A stretch of DNA of 64,000 nucleotides, from contig NZ_BMQA01000029.1 of assembly GCF_014647875.1 (NCBI RefSeq), positions 1-64,000 of the forward strand. Direction: 5' to 3'. Positions 14,812 to 24,074 of this stretch are shown here, one piece after another. The notes under the pieces were generated by a model. It was not told where the DNA came from. It did no database searches and was given only the letters and a program-made list of their open reading frames with translations. How positions within the stretch are numbered: the stretch's first letter is position 1; each line of letters opens with the position of its first letter. The stretch comes from Streptomyces brasiliensis (GTDB lineage: Bacteria; Actinomycetota; Actinomycetes; Streptomycetales; Streptomycetaceae). The translations under genes were made by a program, and so were the position numbers.

Positions 14812-17268
14812 TTACTCGCGGACGCCCGCCAGCTCCACCGCCCTGCGGCGCAGGGCGAGTGAGGCGGGGGCCACGGACGAGACCACGGCGAGCACCGCAC
14901 AGGCGCCCACTGCCGCGCCGATGGCCGTCCAGGGAAGCTGGATTGTGGTCCACACCGACAGCAGGCCCAGGGCGCTCCATATGCCCGCCAGATTGAGCGT
15001 GGCGACGAGGAGTCCGAGCACTGCGCCGACCGCCACGACCATCAGTGCCTCGGCGCCCACGAACCGCAGCACCTGCCACCTGGTGGCCCCGGCCAGCCTC
15101 AGCACCGCCAGGTCGCGCGCCCTGTCCGAGGTCGCCATGACCATGGTGTTGGCCAGCGAGATACCGGTGTAGAGAAGGGCGATGCCGAGGACCAGCAGGA
15201 AGCCCATCCGGGTGGTCCGGTTCGTCTCGGGGTAATTGGCCTGCACCCACTGGTCCCTGGTGAAGACCTGTCCGCCCGTGGTCCGCACGGCGGAACGCAG
15301 GCGGGCGGCCACGTCGCTCATGTCGGCGCCGTGCTCGAGGGCCACGTCGATCCGGTCGATGGACGCGCCGGGGGCGTTGCGCGGGGTGACGTAGACGCCG
15401 TTGTTACCGGTCCCGGCGGTCATCACCGCGGCGATCCTCAGGGTTTTCTGCGTACCGTCGCCGAGCCACACCCGCACCCGCTGTCCGACGGTGTGCTGCC
15501 GCCACTCCTCGTTGACGATGATCGAGCCGTCATCGAGGTCGCTCGCCTTGCCGGAAGCGATCGGCAGACGGGTGGTGGCGGTGAGCGGACCGGGGTTCGC
15601 CGCGCGGGCCTCGTCCTTGTCGAGCGATACGCCGTCCTCCAGGACGTAGACGGCGCTCGAGGAGGTGGGGGACACCTCGGCGCCGTGCACGTTGCGCAGC
15701 TTGCGCAGGGTCGCCGCGTCGAAGCCCGCATCGTCCGTCGGGGTGACGACGAAGGCGGCGGCCGTCTGCTCGCGCGTCTCGGTGGCCTTGGCCTCGTTCA
15801 GCGTCGCGGTGGCACCGAGCAGCGAGCCCGCGAGGGCGATCGTGACCAGGACCGGCGCCGCGATCGCAGCGGTGCGCCGCACGCCGGCGGCGGCGTTCTC
15901 CCGCACCAGCATGCCGCCGGCACCGGGCAGCCGGGCCGGAAGACAGGCGAGCAACCGGGTCGACGGGCGCACCACCACCGGCGCGAGCAGCGCCACCGCG
16001 GTGATCAGCAGCATCGGCCGACTCACATAGGTCTTGCGGTGCAGCAGGTCACCAGGGTCGCTGAACAGCGACAGGGCCAGTGTCACGACCGCGGTCAGCA
16101 ACAGCGCCACGCCGCACAGCCAACGGCCCCACGTCATCGTCCGGGTGTCCACGGACGCCTCGCGCAGCGCCTGGGTGGGGCCGGTACGGCCCGCCCGCCA
16201 GGACGCCGCCACCACACCGCACAGCGCGACGGCCAGACCCGTCGAGAAAGCCATGTAGTACGGCCAGATGGCGGCGCCGATGCTGAACCAGCTCGGGGCG
16301 AGGCCGCCGTCGACCACGCACGCTGCCAGCCAGGGCGCGCCGTACACGCCGAGCACGCAGCCGGTGGCCGAGGCGAGCACGCCGACCAGGAAGGCCTCGA
16401 GGAACACCATCCTGCGGATCTGCCCCGGGGTCGCGCCGGCCGTGCGCAGCAGCCCGAACTCCCGGCGCCGCTGCGCGACCGAGAACGCGAAGGTGGATGC
16501 CACCACGAACAGCGACACGAAGGTGGTGACGCCCCCCGCGGTGCCGAACATGGCGTTCATCGCGGTGAAGGCCTCGCTGTCCCGGTCCGGGTCGGCGTCG
16601 GCGTAGCGACGCCCGTCACCGGTGAGGACCCGCACGCCGTCGCTGCCGCGCACCGCCGAGCGCACCGCCGCCGCGTTCGCGTCCACGACCAACTGCGTGC
16701 TGTTCGGAGACAGTTGGACGGCGCGTGCGTCGGTGTAGAAGACGGCGTGCTCGAAGCCACGCCCGGCGACGTTTCCCACCACCTGCACGGTTCCTCGATC
16801 GGTCCGCACGCGCTTGCCCGGCTTCGCCCAGTCGCCGCTGACGACGACCTCGTCGGCCGCCCGGGGCGCTCGACCCGCGTCGATCTCGTACGGGGCGTAG
16901 GCGGCGGTGGACCAGGGGTGCCCGACCAGGTCGCCCGGCCCGCTCCGGGCCCGTACGGCGAACGACCGGTCCTGGACGACGGTGCCGAGCTTCTTCAGCC
17001 TCGCGACGACCTCGGCCGGCACGGCGCGCGGCAGGGCGAGCTTTTGCACCCGGTCGCCGATGGGCGTGGGGACGCGAAGACTGTCCGCTCCCTTGACCAC
17101 GACCGGCGCTGCGGCGAACCGCTCCGGCTTGCGGTCGGGCGCGTCCAGCGACGAGGCCAGGGCCAGGCCCATCACGGCGATCAGCGCGACACCGAGCGAG
17201 AGCGCGACGAAGCTGCCGACCAAGGTGATCCACCGGGCGCGCAGGGTGCGCAGGGCGACACTCAGCAC
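14812..17268 (-). CDS. FtsX/MacB-type ABC transporter permease
   Basis: An 818-residue membrane protein with the duplicated FtsX layout: a helix at residues ~15-40, a ~200-residue extracellular domain, three helices (VTTFVSLFVVASTFAFSVAQ region), a central helix block, a second extracellular domain (about 490-660), and three C-terminal helices. The RRREFGLLRTAGATPGQIRR and RARDLAVLRLAGATRWQVLR coupling helices, one per half, contact the ATPase. Starts at GTG 17268, overlapping the ATPase stop by 7 nt (GTGCTGA). With the ATPase it forms an exporter of the LolCD/MacB type, often handling peptides, antibiotics or lipoproteins. The divergent two-component system probably senses the same compound. 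Confidence 0.93.
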   Translation of the reverse strand: MLSVALRTLRARWITLVGSFVALSLGVALIAVMGLALASSLDAPDRKPERFAAAPVVVKGADSLRVPTPIGDRVQKLALPRAVPAEVVARLKKLGTVVQDRSFAVRARSGPGDLVGHPWSTAAYAPYEIDAGRAPRAADEVVVSGDWAKPGKRVRTDRGTVQVVGNVAGRGFEHAVFYTDARAVQLSPNSTQLVVDANAAAVRSAVRGSDGVRVLTGDGRRYADADPDRDSEAFTAMNAMFGTAGGVTTFVSLFVVASTFAFSVAQRRREFGLLRTAGATPGQIRRMVFLEAFLVGVLASATGCVLGVYGAPWLAACVVDGGLAPSWFSIGAAIWPYYMAFSTGLAVALCGVVAASWRAGRTGPTQALREASVDTRTMTWGRWLCGVALLLTAVVTLALSLFSDPGDLLHRKTYVSRPMLLITAVALLAPVVVRPSTRLLACLPARLPGAGGMLVRENAAAGVRRTAAIAAPVLVTIALAGSLLGATATLNEAKATETREQTAAAFVVTPTDDAGFDAATLRKLRNVHGAEVSPTSSSAVYVLEDGVSLDKDEARAANPGPLTATTRLPIASGKASDLDDGSIIVNEEWRQHTVGQRVRVWLGDGTQKTLRIAAVMTAGTGNNGVYVTPRNAPGASIDRIDVALEHGADMSDVAARLRSAVRTTGGQVFTRDQWVQANYPETNRTTRMGFLLVLGIALLYTGISLANTMVMATSDRARDLAVLRLAGATRWQVLRFVGAEALMVVAVGAVLGLLVATLNLAGIWSALGLLSVWTTIQLPWTAIGAAVGACAVLAVVSSVAPASLALRRRAVELAGVRE

Positions 17269-18023
17269 GGCGCGGCCTCCAGCCTGGTCATGCGTGCGGC
17301 GATGGCGTCGGCGCTCGCCCCGATCAACTCGCCGTTGACCCCTCCGTCCACGAGGAAGACGACACGGTCGGCGTAGGAGGCGGCCACCGGGTCGTGCGTG
17401 ACCATGACGACCGTGTGCTCCTCGGAGTCGACCATGCTGCGCAGCAGCTTCAGCACCTCACGGCTGGTCTGCGAGTCGAGGGCGCCGGTCGGCTCGTCGC
17501 CGAAGAGCACCTCGGGGCGGGTGATCAGGGCGCGGGCGAGGGCGACGCGCTGCTGCTGGCCCCCAGACATCTCCGTCGGCCGATGCCGCGCATGCCCGCC
17601 GAGCCCGACCTGTTCCAGCACCTCGCGCACCCGGGCCCTGGTGGGGCGCCGGCCGGCGAGCCGCAGGGGCAGCGCCACGTTCTGTTCGGCGGTCAGGCAC
17701 GGCATCAGATTGAACGCCTGGAAGACGAATCCGATGCGCTCGCGCCGCAGCAGGGTCAGCTCGGTCTCGTTCAGCCTCGTCAACTCGGTCCCGCCCACGG
17801 TGACCGCCCCCGACGTGGGCCGATCGAGCCCCGCGGCGCACTGCAGCAGAGTCGACTTGCCCGAACCGGAAGGCCCCATGACCGCGGTGAACGTTCCCTG
17901 GGAGAAGGACAGTGAGACTTGGTCGAGCGCGGTGACGGTGCTGTGGCCCGACCCGTACCGTCTGCTGACGGAGCGCAGCTGGATCGCCTCGCCGTTGCTG
18001 CGTCTGTTCCCGGGTTCGTGCAT
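17262..18023 (-). CDS. ABC transporter ATP-binding subunit (MacB/LolD type)
   Basis: A 253-residue ATPase. I prefer ATG 18023, directly after GGGGGA, over the GTG at 18035. Walker A is GPSGSGKSTL, the Q-loop FVFQAFNLMPCLTAEQN, the signature MSGGQQQRVALARAL, Walker B VLFGDEPTGALDS and the H-loop MVTHD. The LNE/LxxLRRERIGFVFQ spacing is that of the LolD/FtsE subgroup. The gene overlaps the permease gene that follows, and the two form the exporter. The promoter lies in the 179-bp region shared with the histidine-kinase gene. Confidence 0.95.
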   Translation of the reverse strand: MHEPGNRRSNGEAIQLRSVSRRYGSGHSTVTALDQVSLSFSQGTFTAVMGPSGSGKSTLLQCAAGLDRPTSGAVTVGGTELTRLNETELTLLRRERIGFVFQAFNLMPCLTAEQNVALPLRLAGRRPTRARVREVLEQVGLGGHARHRPTEMSGGQQQRVALARALITRPEVLFGDEPTGALDSQTSREVLKLLRSMVDSEEHTVVMVTHDPVAASYADRVVFLVDGGVNGELIGASADAIAARMTRLEAAPC

Positions 18024-18123
18024 GTGTCCCCCCACTGGTCCGGCCCGTCCTCAGGGCGCCGTCGTCTGTGGCTACACGAAACCGCGCGGGGCATCGCGGT
18101 GCACTACGGCAGAACCGAGACCT

Positions 18124-18145
18124 GGGGTAGGGCTACGCATACCCC
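18124..18145. promoter_or_regulatory. GGGGTA-N10-TACCCC inverted repeat in the ABC/two-component divergent region
   Basis: GGGGTA (18124-18129) and TACCCC (18140-18145) flank 10 nt, between the ABC operon start (18023) and the kinase start (18203). It is a good candidate site for the NarL-type response regulator encoded downstream. Confidence 0.5.
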
Positions 18146-18202
18146 CGTTCCTCCCCCTGGACCGATGGCACCGGACGGGGCCGGTCACCTACGGTGATCG
18201 CC

Positions 18203-19492
18203 ATGCATGCTCGGAACGTGTGGCAGGCCATGTCCCGGCCGGACTTCCTGCTGTCGCCGTGGCCTTGGCGCTCGGTCGGGTACCTGGTCACCGGCGCTAT
18301 GACCGGCGCCGCCGCTCTTCTCGCGATCGTGGTGCTGGCAGTGTCCGGCGGGGCCTTGGCCATCGTGCTGGTCGGGCTGCCACTGCTCGTCGCCGCGGCC
18401 CTCGTCGGAATACCGGTGGCCGCGGTGGAGCGGCGCAGGCTGCGCCTGGTCGACCGCGATCCGGCACCCGACCAGCACACTGCGCCCGCCGCCGTGGGCC
18501 TGCGGGCATGGCTGACGACGCGCCTCAAGGAGCGGGCAACCTGGCGGGAGCTCGGGTACGCCCTGCTGTTCGCGGGGCTGCTGTGGCCGGTCGACGCCCT
18601 TGCGGTCACGGTTGCCCTGCTCTTTCCGCTGTCCATGAGCGTGGCCCCGCTGCTGATGGCCACGGTGGGCGAGCGCCGGGAGACCAAGGTGCTCAAGCTG
18701 TGGACGATCACCACCTGGCCGACGGCCTTCGGCGTCGCCGCGCTCGGGCTCCTCCTCCTGGGCCTGGGCGCCTACGTCCTGGGGGTCGCGGCCGGCGCCC
18801 GGGCCCAACTGACCCGCCTTCTGATCGCCTCACCGGAGAGCGAGTTGGGAGAGCGGCTCGCCGAATTGACGCAGTCCCGCGTTCGGCTGGTGGGCGCCTT
18901 CGAGGCGGAACGGCGGCGCATCGAGCGCGATCTGCACGATGGGGCGCAGCAGCGGCTGGTGGCACTGACGATGGCGCTCGGCCTGGCCCGCCTCGACGCA
19001 CCGCCCGGGCCGCTCGCCGACCAGCTCGCCATCGCCCAGGAGGAGGCCGGCCAGGCGCTTGCCGAGCTGCGCGAGCTCATTCACGGAATCCACCCGAAAG
19101 TCCTCACGGACTACGGCCTGCCGGCGGCGATCGACGATGTCGCCGACCGCTCCGCGGTCGCCGTGGACGTCGACCTTGAACTGCCAGGACGGCTGCCCCA
19201 GGAGGTCGAGTCCGCCGCGTACTTCGTGATCTGCGAGGCGCTCGCCAACGTCGCCAAGCACAGCGGGGCGAGCCGTGCGGAGGTGAGTGGTGGGCACCGC
19301 GACGGGCGGCTGTTCCTCCGGGTGCGCGACGACGGCCGGGGCGGCGCGGATGCCGCCGACGGAAGCGGGCTGGCCGGACTCGCGGACCGGGTGTCGGTTC
19401 TGGATGGAAGACTCTCCCTGTCCAGTCCGCCGGGCGGACCGACCCTGTTGGATGTGGAGTTCCCTTGCGAGTCGACCGATCGCTCCGCGTAG
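18203..19492 (+). CDS. Sensor histidine kinase (HisKA_3, NarX/DesK-like)
   Basis: A 429-residue kinase; GGTGA lies 7 nt before ATG 18203 (a GTG at 18194 would add three residues). The N-terminal half has four hydrophobic helices in two pairs (about residues 25-75 and 115-195) with short loops, so sensing is probably within the membrane. A linker coiled coil (SELGERLAELTQSRVRLVGA) leads to the HisKA_3 dimerisation helix with phospho-acceptor His in ERDLHDGAQQRLVAL. The ATPase part has EALANVAKHS (N-box), DDGRGG (G1) and GLAGLADRV (G2). It pairs with the overlapping response-regulator gene and likely controls the divergent ABC exporter. Confidence 0.93.
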   Translation: MHARNVWQAMSRPDFLLSPWPWRSVGYLVTGAMTGAAALLAIVVLAVSGGALAIVLVGLPLLVAAALVGIPVAAVERRRLRLVDRDPAPDQHTAPAAVGLRAWLTTRLKERATWRELGYALLFAGLLWPVDALAVTVALLFPLSMSVAPLLMATVGERRETKVLKLWTITTWPTAFGVAALGLLLLGLGAYVLGVAAGARAQLTRLLIASPESELGERLAELTQSRVRLVGAFEAERRRIERDLHDGAQQRLVALTMALGLARLDAPPGPLADQLAIAQEEAGQALAELRELIHGIHPKVLTDYGLPAAIDDVADRSAVAVDVDLELPGRLPQEVESAAYFVICEALANVAKHSGASRAEVSGGHRDGRLFLRVRDDGRGGADAADGSGLAGLADRVSVLDGRLSLSSPPGGPTLLDVEFPCESTDRSA

Positions 19493-20124
19493 TGCTGGCC
19501 GAGGACAGCGTGCTGCTGCGGGAAGGGCTTATCGGCCTGCTCGGCCGCTACAGGCACGAGGTCGTGGCGGCCGTCGGGGATGCCGAGGCGCTGGTCGTCG
19601 CGGTCGAGGAGCACGCGCCCGACATCGTCGTAACGGATGTGCGCATGCCTCCCCGTTTCCAGGATGAGGGATTGCACGCCGCGGTGCGGCTACGCGAAAA
19701 GCGGCCCACGCTGCCTGTCCTGGTCCTCAGCCAGTACGTGCAGCGGACGTACGCCTCGGAACTCCTGGACTCCGGTGACGGATCGGGCGTCGGCTATCTG
19801 CTCAAGGACCGAGTCGGGCAGGTCGAGGAGTTCGTGGACGCGCTGTGCCAGGTCGCGGGCGGCGGCACGGTCGTCGATCCCGAAGTCGTGCGCCAGCTCC
19901 TGCGCCGCCGCCGCGATCCGCTGGAGCGGCTCACCCCACGCGAGCGGGAGGTCCTGGCCCTGATCGCGGCAGGCAGGTCGAACAGTGCGATCGCCCGCGA
20001 ACTGGTGGTGTCCGAGGCAGCCGTCGGCAAACACATCGGCAGCATCCTCACCAAGCTGGACCTGCCCCCGGCGGTCGAAACCCATCGCAGGGTACTGGCG
20101 GTTCTCTCCTACCTGCGGGCGTAA
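19465..20124 (+). CDS. NarL/FixJ-family response regulator
   Basis: A 219-residue protein starting at TTG 19465, with GGAG 5 nt upstream, overlapping the kinase gene by 28 nt. The receiver domain (residues ~7-125) has the acidic pair in LAEDS, the phospho-acceptor Asp in DIVVTDVRMPP, the switch residue in LVLSQY and the conserved Lys in YLLKDRV. The C-terminal LuxR-type HTH is LTPREREVLALIAAGRSNSA then VVSEAAVGKHIGSILTKLDL. RRRRDP forms the linker. It should bind the inverted repeat at 18124-18145. Confidence 0.95.
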   Translation: MRVDRSLRVVLAEDSVLLREGLIGLLGRYRHEVVAAVGDAEALVVAVEEHAPDIVVTDVRMPPRFQDEGLHAAVRLREKRPTLPVLVLSQYVQRTYASELLDSGDGSGVGYLLKDRVGQVEEFVDALCQVAGGGTVVDPEVVRQLLRRRRDPLERLTPREREVLALIAAGRSNSAIARELVVSEAAVGKHIGSILTKLDLPPAVETHRRVLAVLSYLRA

Positions 20125-20239
20125 CGCCCGCAGGCCGAGAACGCCCAGCGCCTTCTGGGACGAATGCGCGAAACGAGCCGGGTCTGCTCCCCCGAGGACG
20201 AACAGCAGCCGTGGGGGGAGCGGCATCCGCACGGAGCGG

Positions 20240-20350
20240 ATCTCGTTTCACTTCCACGACACCTACATGCAGGCTCTCGCCAACGTGCATGCCGCGCTGA
20301 CCGCGGGCTTCACCTATTTCGACAGCTCGGCCGGCGGTATCGGGGGCTGA
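20240..20350 (+). pseudogene. C-terminal scrap of hydroxymethylglutaryl-CoA lyase
   Basis: The frame reads SFHFHDTYMQALANVHAALT, AGFTYFDSSAGGIGG-stop. This matches the metal-binding HxH and DSSxGGxGG segments of HMG-CoA lyase. Intact proteins continue with the catalytic Cys loop (GCPYA); here a TGA follows GG directly. Everything upstream is missing. A deletion remnant. Confidence 0.65.
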
Positions 20351-20540
20351 GGCCGTTCCCGCCGGTCGCCACCGGCCACCGCGGCCGGTAGGGAGATCAT
20401 CGCTGGTCGTGGCAGCGTTCTCTGCCCGGCGGGCGGTTCCTTGTTCTCGTGGGCGTGGCCGCGACTGTCCCAAGAACCGGTCCCTGCACGACCGTTGACA
20501 GTCGAATCAGTCGCTTCATAGTCTCCACCAAGCATCGAGA

Positions 20541-20655
20541 TTAATACGTTTCAACTTGCGTTCGACCTGGGGCCTTTAGTTGTTCCTTCAGGTCATGGCA
20601 TGCCATCGGCCCAGCTCGGTGGGGTCGCAAGGTCTGTCGGATTGAAATGTTTAAA
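20541..20655. promoter_or_regulatory. Two LacI-like operator boxes before the GH78 gene
   Basis: TTAATACGTTTCAA (20541-20554) and TTGAAATGTTTAAA (20642-20655) each match 12 of 14 positions of the LacI-family-type palindrome TTGAAACGTTTCAA. The second is 22 bp from the ATG at 20678. Similar boxes precede the glycosidase genes at 58995 and 62245. Confidence 0.55.
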
Positions 20656-20677
20656 ATCCTTGGGCGAGGGGTGGAAC

Positions 20678-23600
20678 ATGAGATTGCGGTCATGGCAGAT
20701 GCGTCGGCTGGGAGTGGTGGTGTCGGCCCTTGGGCTGACGCTGACCGCCGTACCGCACGCGTTCGCGGGTCAGACCGGGGCCGATCACGCGCCGCAGGCG
20801 CCGACCGGGCTGACGGTGGGGGACCAGGCCGACCCTCCGGCCTTGGACGGCACACCGCAGTTCGGCTGGCTGCCTCGGGACGTCGACGCCAATGAGGTGC
20901 AGTCGGCCTACGAGCTGGTCGTACGTGACACGGAAGGCCGTACCGTCTGGGACAGCGGGAAGGTGTCCGGCTCGGAGCAGTCCTGGGTCTCCTATGCGGG
21001 TGGCGCGCTGAAGCCGGGGAACACCTACAAGTGGACCGTGCGGACGTGGGACCGCAGTGGCCAGGCGTCCGCATACGCTGCTCCCGCGGTCTTCACGACC
21101 GGCCTGGGGGACCAGGACTGGTCCGGAGCCCAGTGGATCCGCCGACCTGCCACCGGCAACGACGCGAGCAACCAGTGGACAGCTGCCCGCAAGGTGATGA
21201 AGGTCTCGACGAGCAGCCCGGTGACCGACGCCCGCGTCTACGTCGCCGCCATGGGGGACTGGCAGGTCGACATCGCCGGCCACGTGGTGCAGCGCAGCTC
21301 TTCGTACGAGTACGCCGGCGAGGGCTACTACGACGTCGCCCCGCTCAAGAACGTGCGAGCGGGCCAGGAGTTGCCGGTCGGCGTCATCACCCACTACTGG
21401 TCCTGCAAGTGCCAGGGTCGCGCGAACGGGCCGAGCAGCCCCGAGGGCCCCGACGGACTGCTCGTGAAGGTCGTCGTCGACCACAGCGACGGCAGCCAGG
21501 ACGTCATGGTGTCCGACGGCTCCTGGAAGGTGCACCGTTACGACCCGCAGCGCGTCGACACCCTGACCTATCGCAACAGTGATGCCGGCGACCGTGTCGA
21601 GTACTACGACGCGCAGGCGGAACTGACCGGTTGGGACACCGCGGAGTACGACGACAGCGGCTGGGCGGCGGCCACGGCCATCGGGCCGCACCCACGCCCG
21701 AACCCGGCCAACTGCTCTTCCTACGAGGGCAGTTCTTCACCCTGCGCCTTTACGCACCTGTCGGCGCTGCAAGCCCACCTGACACAGAAGGTCGTCCACC
21801 CTGTCTCCCTGCTGCACCTGCCCGACGGCACCGTCTTCGCCGACTTCGGCAAGGTCTACGCCGCCGTTCCCTCGGTGCGTCTGCACAACGGCGCCGCCGG
21901 GCGGCAGTTGACGCTCACCACGAGCTACCGCCGCAACAACAGCACGCTGTCCACGGCCGTCTCGGCCGGCGACACCACCCTCACCCTGGCCGCCGCCGGC
22001 AACGTCCACGTCGGCGACCGGATCACCGTGGACGCCCCCGCCGACGGATACGGAGCCGGCGAGCCCGAGGCGCACACCGTCGAGGCAGTGGACGGCACGA
22101 CGGTGACCCTTGACGGTGGGCTGGGCAAGGACCACGCGAAGGGCAGCTGGGTGGAGAACTCCCGCGCGGGCACCTCGGCGCTGGACACGCAGGGCAGCAC
22201 CATGCGCTTCTCCTACACCGAGAAGGACGGCGCCCAGACGGCGCGGCCCTTCACCTACTGGGGCTGGCGCTACCTGCAGATCAGCGACCCGGGCGAGAAC
22301 CTGACGGCCGACGACGTCAGCGCCGTCGTGCAGAACACGGACGCCGCCCACCCCGCCGCCTTCTCCAGCAGCGACCCCACCCTCGACGCCGTCTTCGCCC
22401 TGATGCAGCGCTCCGCTCTGCAATCGGCACAGAACGTCTTCCTCGACACCCCGACCCGTGAGAAGGGCCAGTTCCTCGGCGACAGCATCGACGAGTCCTT
22501 CGCCACCATGGCCTCGGCCGGCGAACGCAGTCTGACCCGGCAGGCGATCGTCTCCTTCATGAACTCGCAGGCCCGCTACTGGAACAACGGCGCCCTGAAC
22601 TCCGTGTACCCCAACGGTGACGCCAAGCGGGACATCCCCGACTACACCGAGATGTTCCCCGAGTGGGTGCTGCGGTACTACCGGACCACCGGTGACAAGG
22701 AACTCCTGCGCCAGGCCCTGCCGGTGATGAAAAACGTCGCCGACTACATCTGGGCGGCCGTCGACAGCCGCGGACTGGTCGCAGACCTGCCCGGCGGCAG
22801 CGGCGCCTATCAGTACGGCATCATCGACTGGCCCGCGCCCATGCGCTACGGCTACGTCACCACCGGCAACGTCAACCGCACCGTCGTCAACGCACTCGGC
22901 GTGGGCGCGTTGCGCTCGGTCGCCCAGGCGGCCGACTCACTGGGCGACACCGGAACCCGGGCGACGTACGACGACCGGGCCGATGACCTGGCCGCGGCGA
23001 TGCGCCGGCAGCTGAGGGATCCGGACACCGGTGCCTGGTCCGACGGCCTGACCTCGTCGGGCACCCGGATCGACCACTTCGGCGAGCACGCGCAGTCCTT
23101 CCCCGCCGCCTACGGGATCGCGGACCCCTCCGAATACGCCGCACTGGGCGACCGCATATCCGAACTGGGCATGCAACAGGGCCCGATGACCTTGCGCACC
23201 CTGCTCGACGCACTGCGGACCACCGACCGCCCGGACACCTTGGTCAAGATTCTGACCGACCCCGCCCACGACGGTCCGGCACAGGTCCTCGCCGAGGGCG
23301 GTACCTTCCTGTGGGAGCAGTGGACGCCCGGTTGCGCCACCTCCGACTGCACCGGTCCCCAGGTCTCCCAGAGCAGCAGCGAAAGCTTCTCGCACGGTTG
23401 GGGAGGCGCCGGAATCACGGGCATCCTCGAAAGCGTCCTCGGTCTGACGGTCACCTCGCCCGGCGCCGAGACGATCCGCATCGCACCGGCGGACAAGGGC
23501 CTGACCGCTGCCTCCGGAACCCAGTGGACCGAGCGCGGCACGGTCGGCGTCGACTGGCGTCGCGGCCAGTACGGCGTGAACACCAAGGTCGACATCCCGG

Positions 23601-23749
23601 TGAACGTCACCGCGACGGTCGCCCTGCCCGCCGTGGCCGGCGGCACCTACCGTGTGACCGGCCAGGCCACGTACCTCGGCACCTCGGACGGCAGGGCCCT
23701 GTACCGGGTCGGATCCGGCCACACCGACTTCCACGCGACGCGGGCGTGA
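20678..23749 (+). CDS. Secreted alpha-L-rhamnosidase, glycoside hydrolase family 78
   Basis: A 1,023-residue exported enzyme. ATG 20678 is chosen because a signal peptide follows directly (MRLRSWQMRRLGVVVSALGL to HAFA) and GAGGGG lies upstream. The order is an N-terminal beta domain with fibronectin-like start (APTGLTVGDQADPPALDGTP), the Bac_rhamnosid_N region (DQDWSGAQWIRR to VEYYDAQAELTGWD), a middle beta domain, and the (alpha/alpha)6 barrel from about residue 570. The barrel holds DTPTREKGQFLGDSIDESF with the acidic active-site residues and GGTFLWEQWTPG with the catalytic Glu. A C-terminal beta domain closes it. It removes terminal L-rhamnose from plant glycosides or pectin (RG-I). Confidence 0.92.
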   Translation: MRLRSWQMRRLGVVVSALGLTLTAVPHAFAGQTGADHAPQAPTGLTVGDQADPPALDGTPQFGWLPRDVDANEVQSAYELVVRDTEGRTVWDSGKVSGSEQSWVSYAGGALKPGNTYKWTVRTWDRSGQASAYAAPAVFTTGLGDQDWSGAQWIRRPATGNDASNQWTAARKVMKVSTSSPVTDARVYVAAMGDWQVDIAGHVVQRSSSYEYAGEGYYDVAPLKNVRAGQELPVGVITHYWSCKCQGRANGPSSPEGPDGLLVKVVVDHSDGSQDVMVSDGSWKVHRYDPQRVDTLTYRNSDAGDRVEYYDAQAELTGWDTAEYDDSGWAAATAIGPHPRPNPANCSSYEGSSSPCAFTHLSALQAHLTQKVVHPVSLLHLPDGTVFADFGKVYAAVPSVRLHNGAAGRQLTLTTSYRRNNSTLSTAVSAGDTTLTLAAAGNVHVGDRITVDAPADGYGAGEPEAHTVEAVDGTTVTLDGGLGKDHAKGSWVENSRAGTSALDTQGSTMRFSYTEKDGAQTARPFTYWGWRYLQISDPGENLTADDVSAVVQNTDAAHPAAFSSSDPTLDAVFALMQRSALQSAQNVFLDTPTREKGQFLGDSIDESFATMASAGERSLTRQAIVSFMNSQARYWNNGALNSVYPNGDAKRDIPDYTEMFPEWVLRYYRTTGDKELLRQALPVMKNVADYIWAAVDSRGLVADLPGGSGAYQYGIIDWPAPMRYGYVTTGNVNRTVVNALGVGALRSVAQAADSLGDTGTRATYDDRADDLAAAMRRQLRDPDTGAWSDGLTSSGTRIDHFGEHAQSFPAAYGIADPSEYAALGDRISELGMQQGPMTLRTLLDALRTTDRPDTLVKILTDPAHDGPAQVLAEGGTFLWEQWTPGCATSDCTGPQVSQSSSESFSHGWGGAGITGILESVLGLTVTSPGAETIRIAPADKGLTAASGTQWTERGTVGVDWRRGQYGVNTKVDIPVNVTATVALPAVAGGTYRVTGQATYLGTSDGRALYRVGSGHTDFHATRA

Positions 23750-23839
23750 TCGCCACCTCCTGATCGGGAGGGCAGCCCGGGCCCCAGAAGTCTTCAGGCA
23801 CAGCCCGCCCGTCGGTTCCCTGACAACGCTCCCTTTCTG

Positions 23840-23882
23840 ACGGTCTGCGCCGAGGCGGGATCACCGCCTCGGCGCAGACCGT
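23840..23882. terminator. Strong bidirectional terminator hairpin
   Basis: A perfect 19-bp stem (arms 23840-23858 and 23864-23882, beginning ACGGTCTGCGCC) with a GATCA loop, placed between the convergent GH78 and RpiR genes. No U-tract follows, as is common in actinobacteria. Confidence 0.85.
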
Positions 23883-24074
23883 CCCGGCTTCGCAGCGGCG
23901 GCCCTGTTCAGGGATACCGAGGCCCCGCCGTCATGTCCCGCACCATGAGGCCTCGTACGCGGCATGTCGGCTCCGTCTGCTGCATATGGCTGTCTCGGCC
24001 CGGACCCGCCTGCGCGCCACCCGGCCGTGCACGAGCAGCTCTCACCGACGCATGAGCGCGGCGGATTCGCAAAG

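Noticed and set aside
14812..20124. Considered as an antibiotic biosynthetic cluster
   Set aside because: It contains only an ABC exporter and a two-component system; no synthase, peptide precursor or tailoring enzyme is adjacent.
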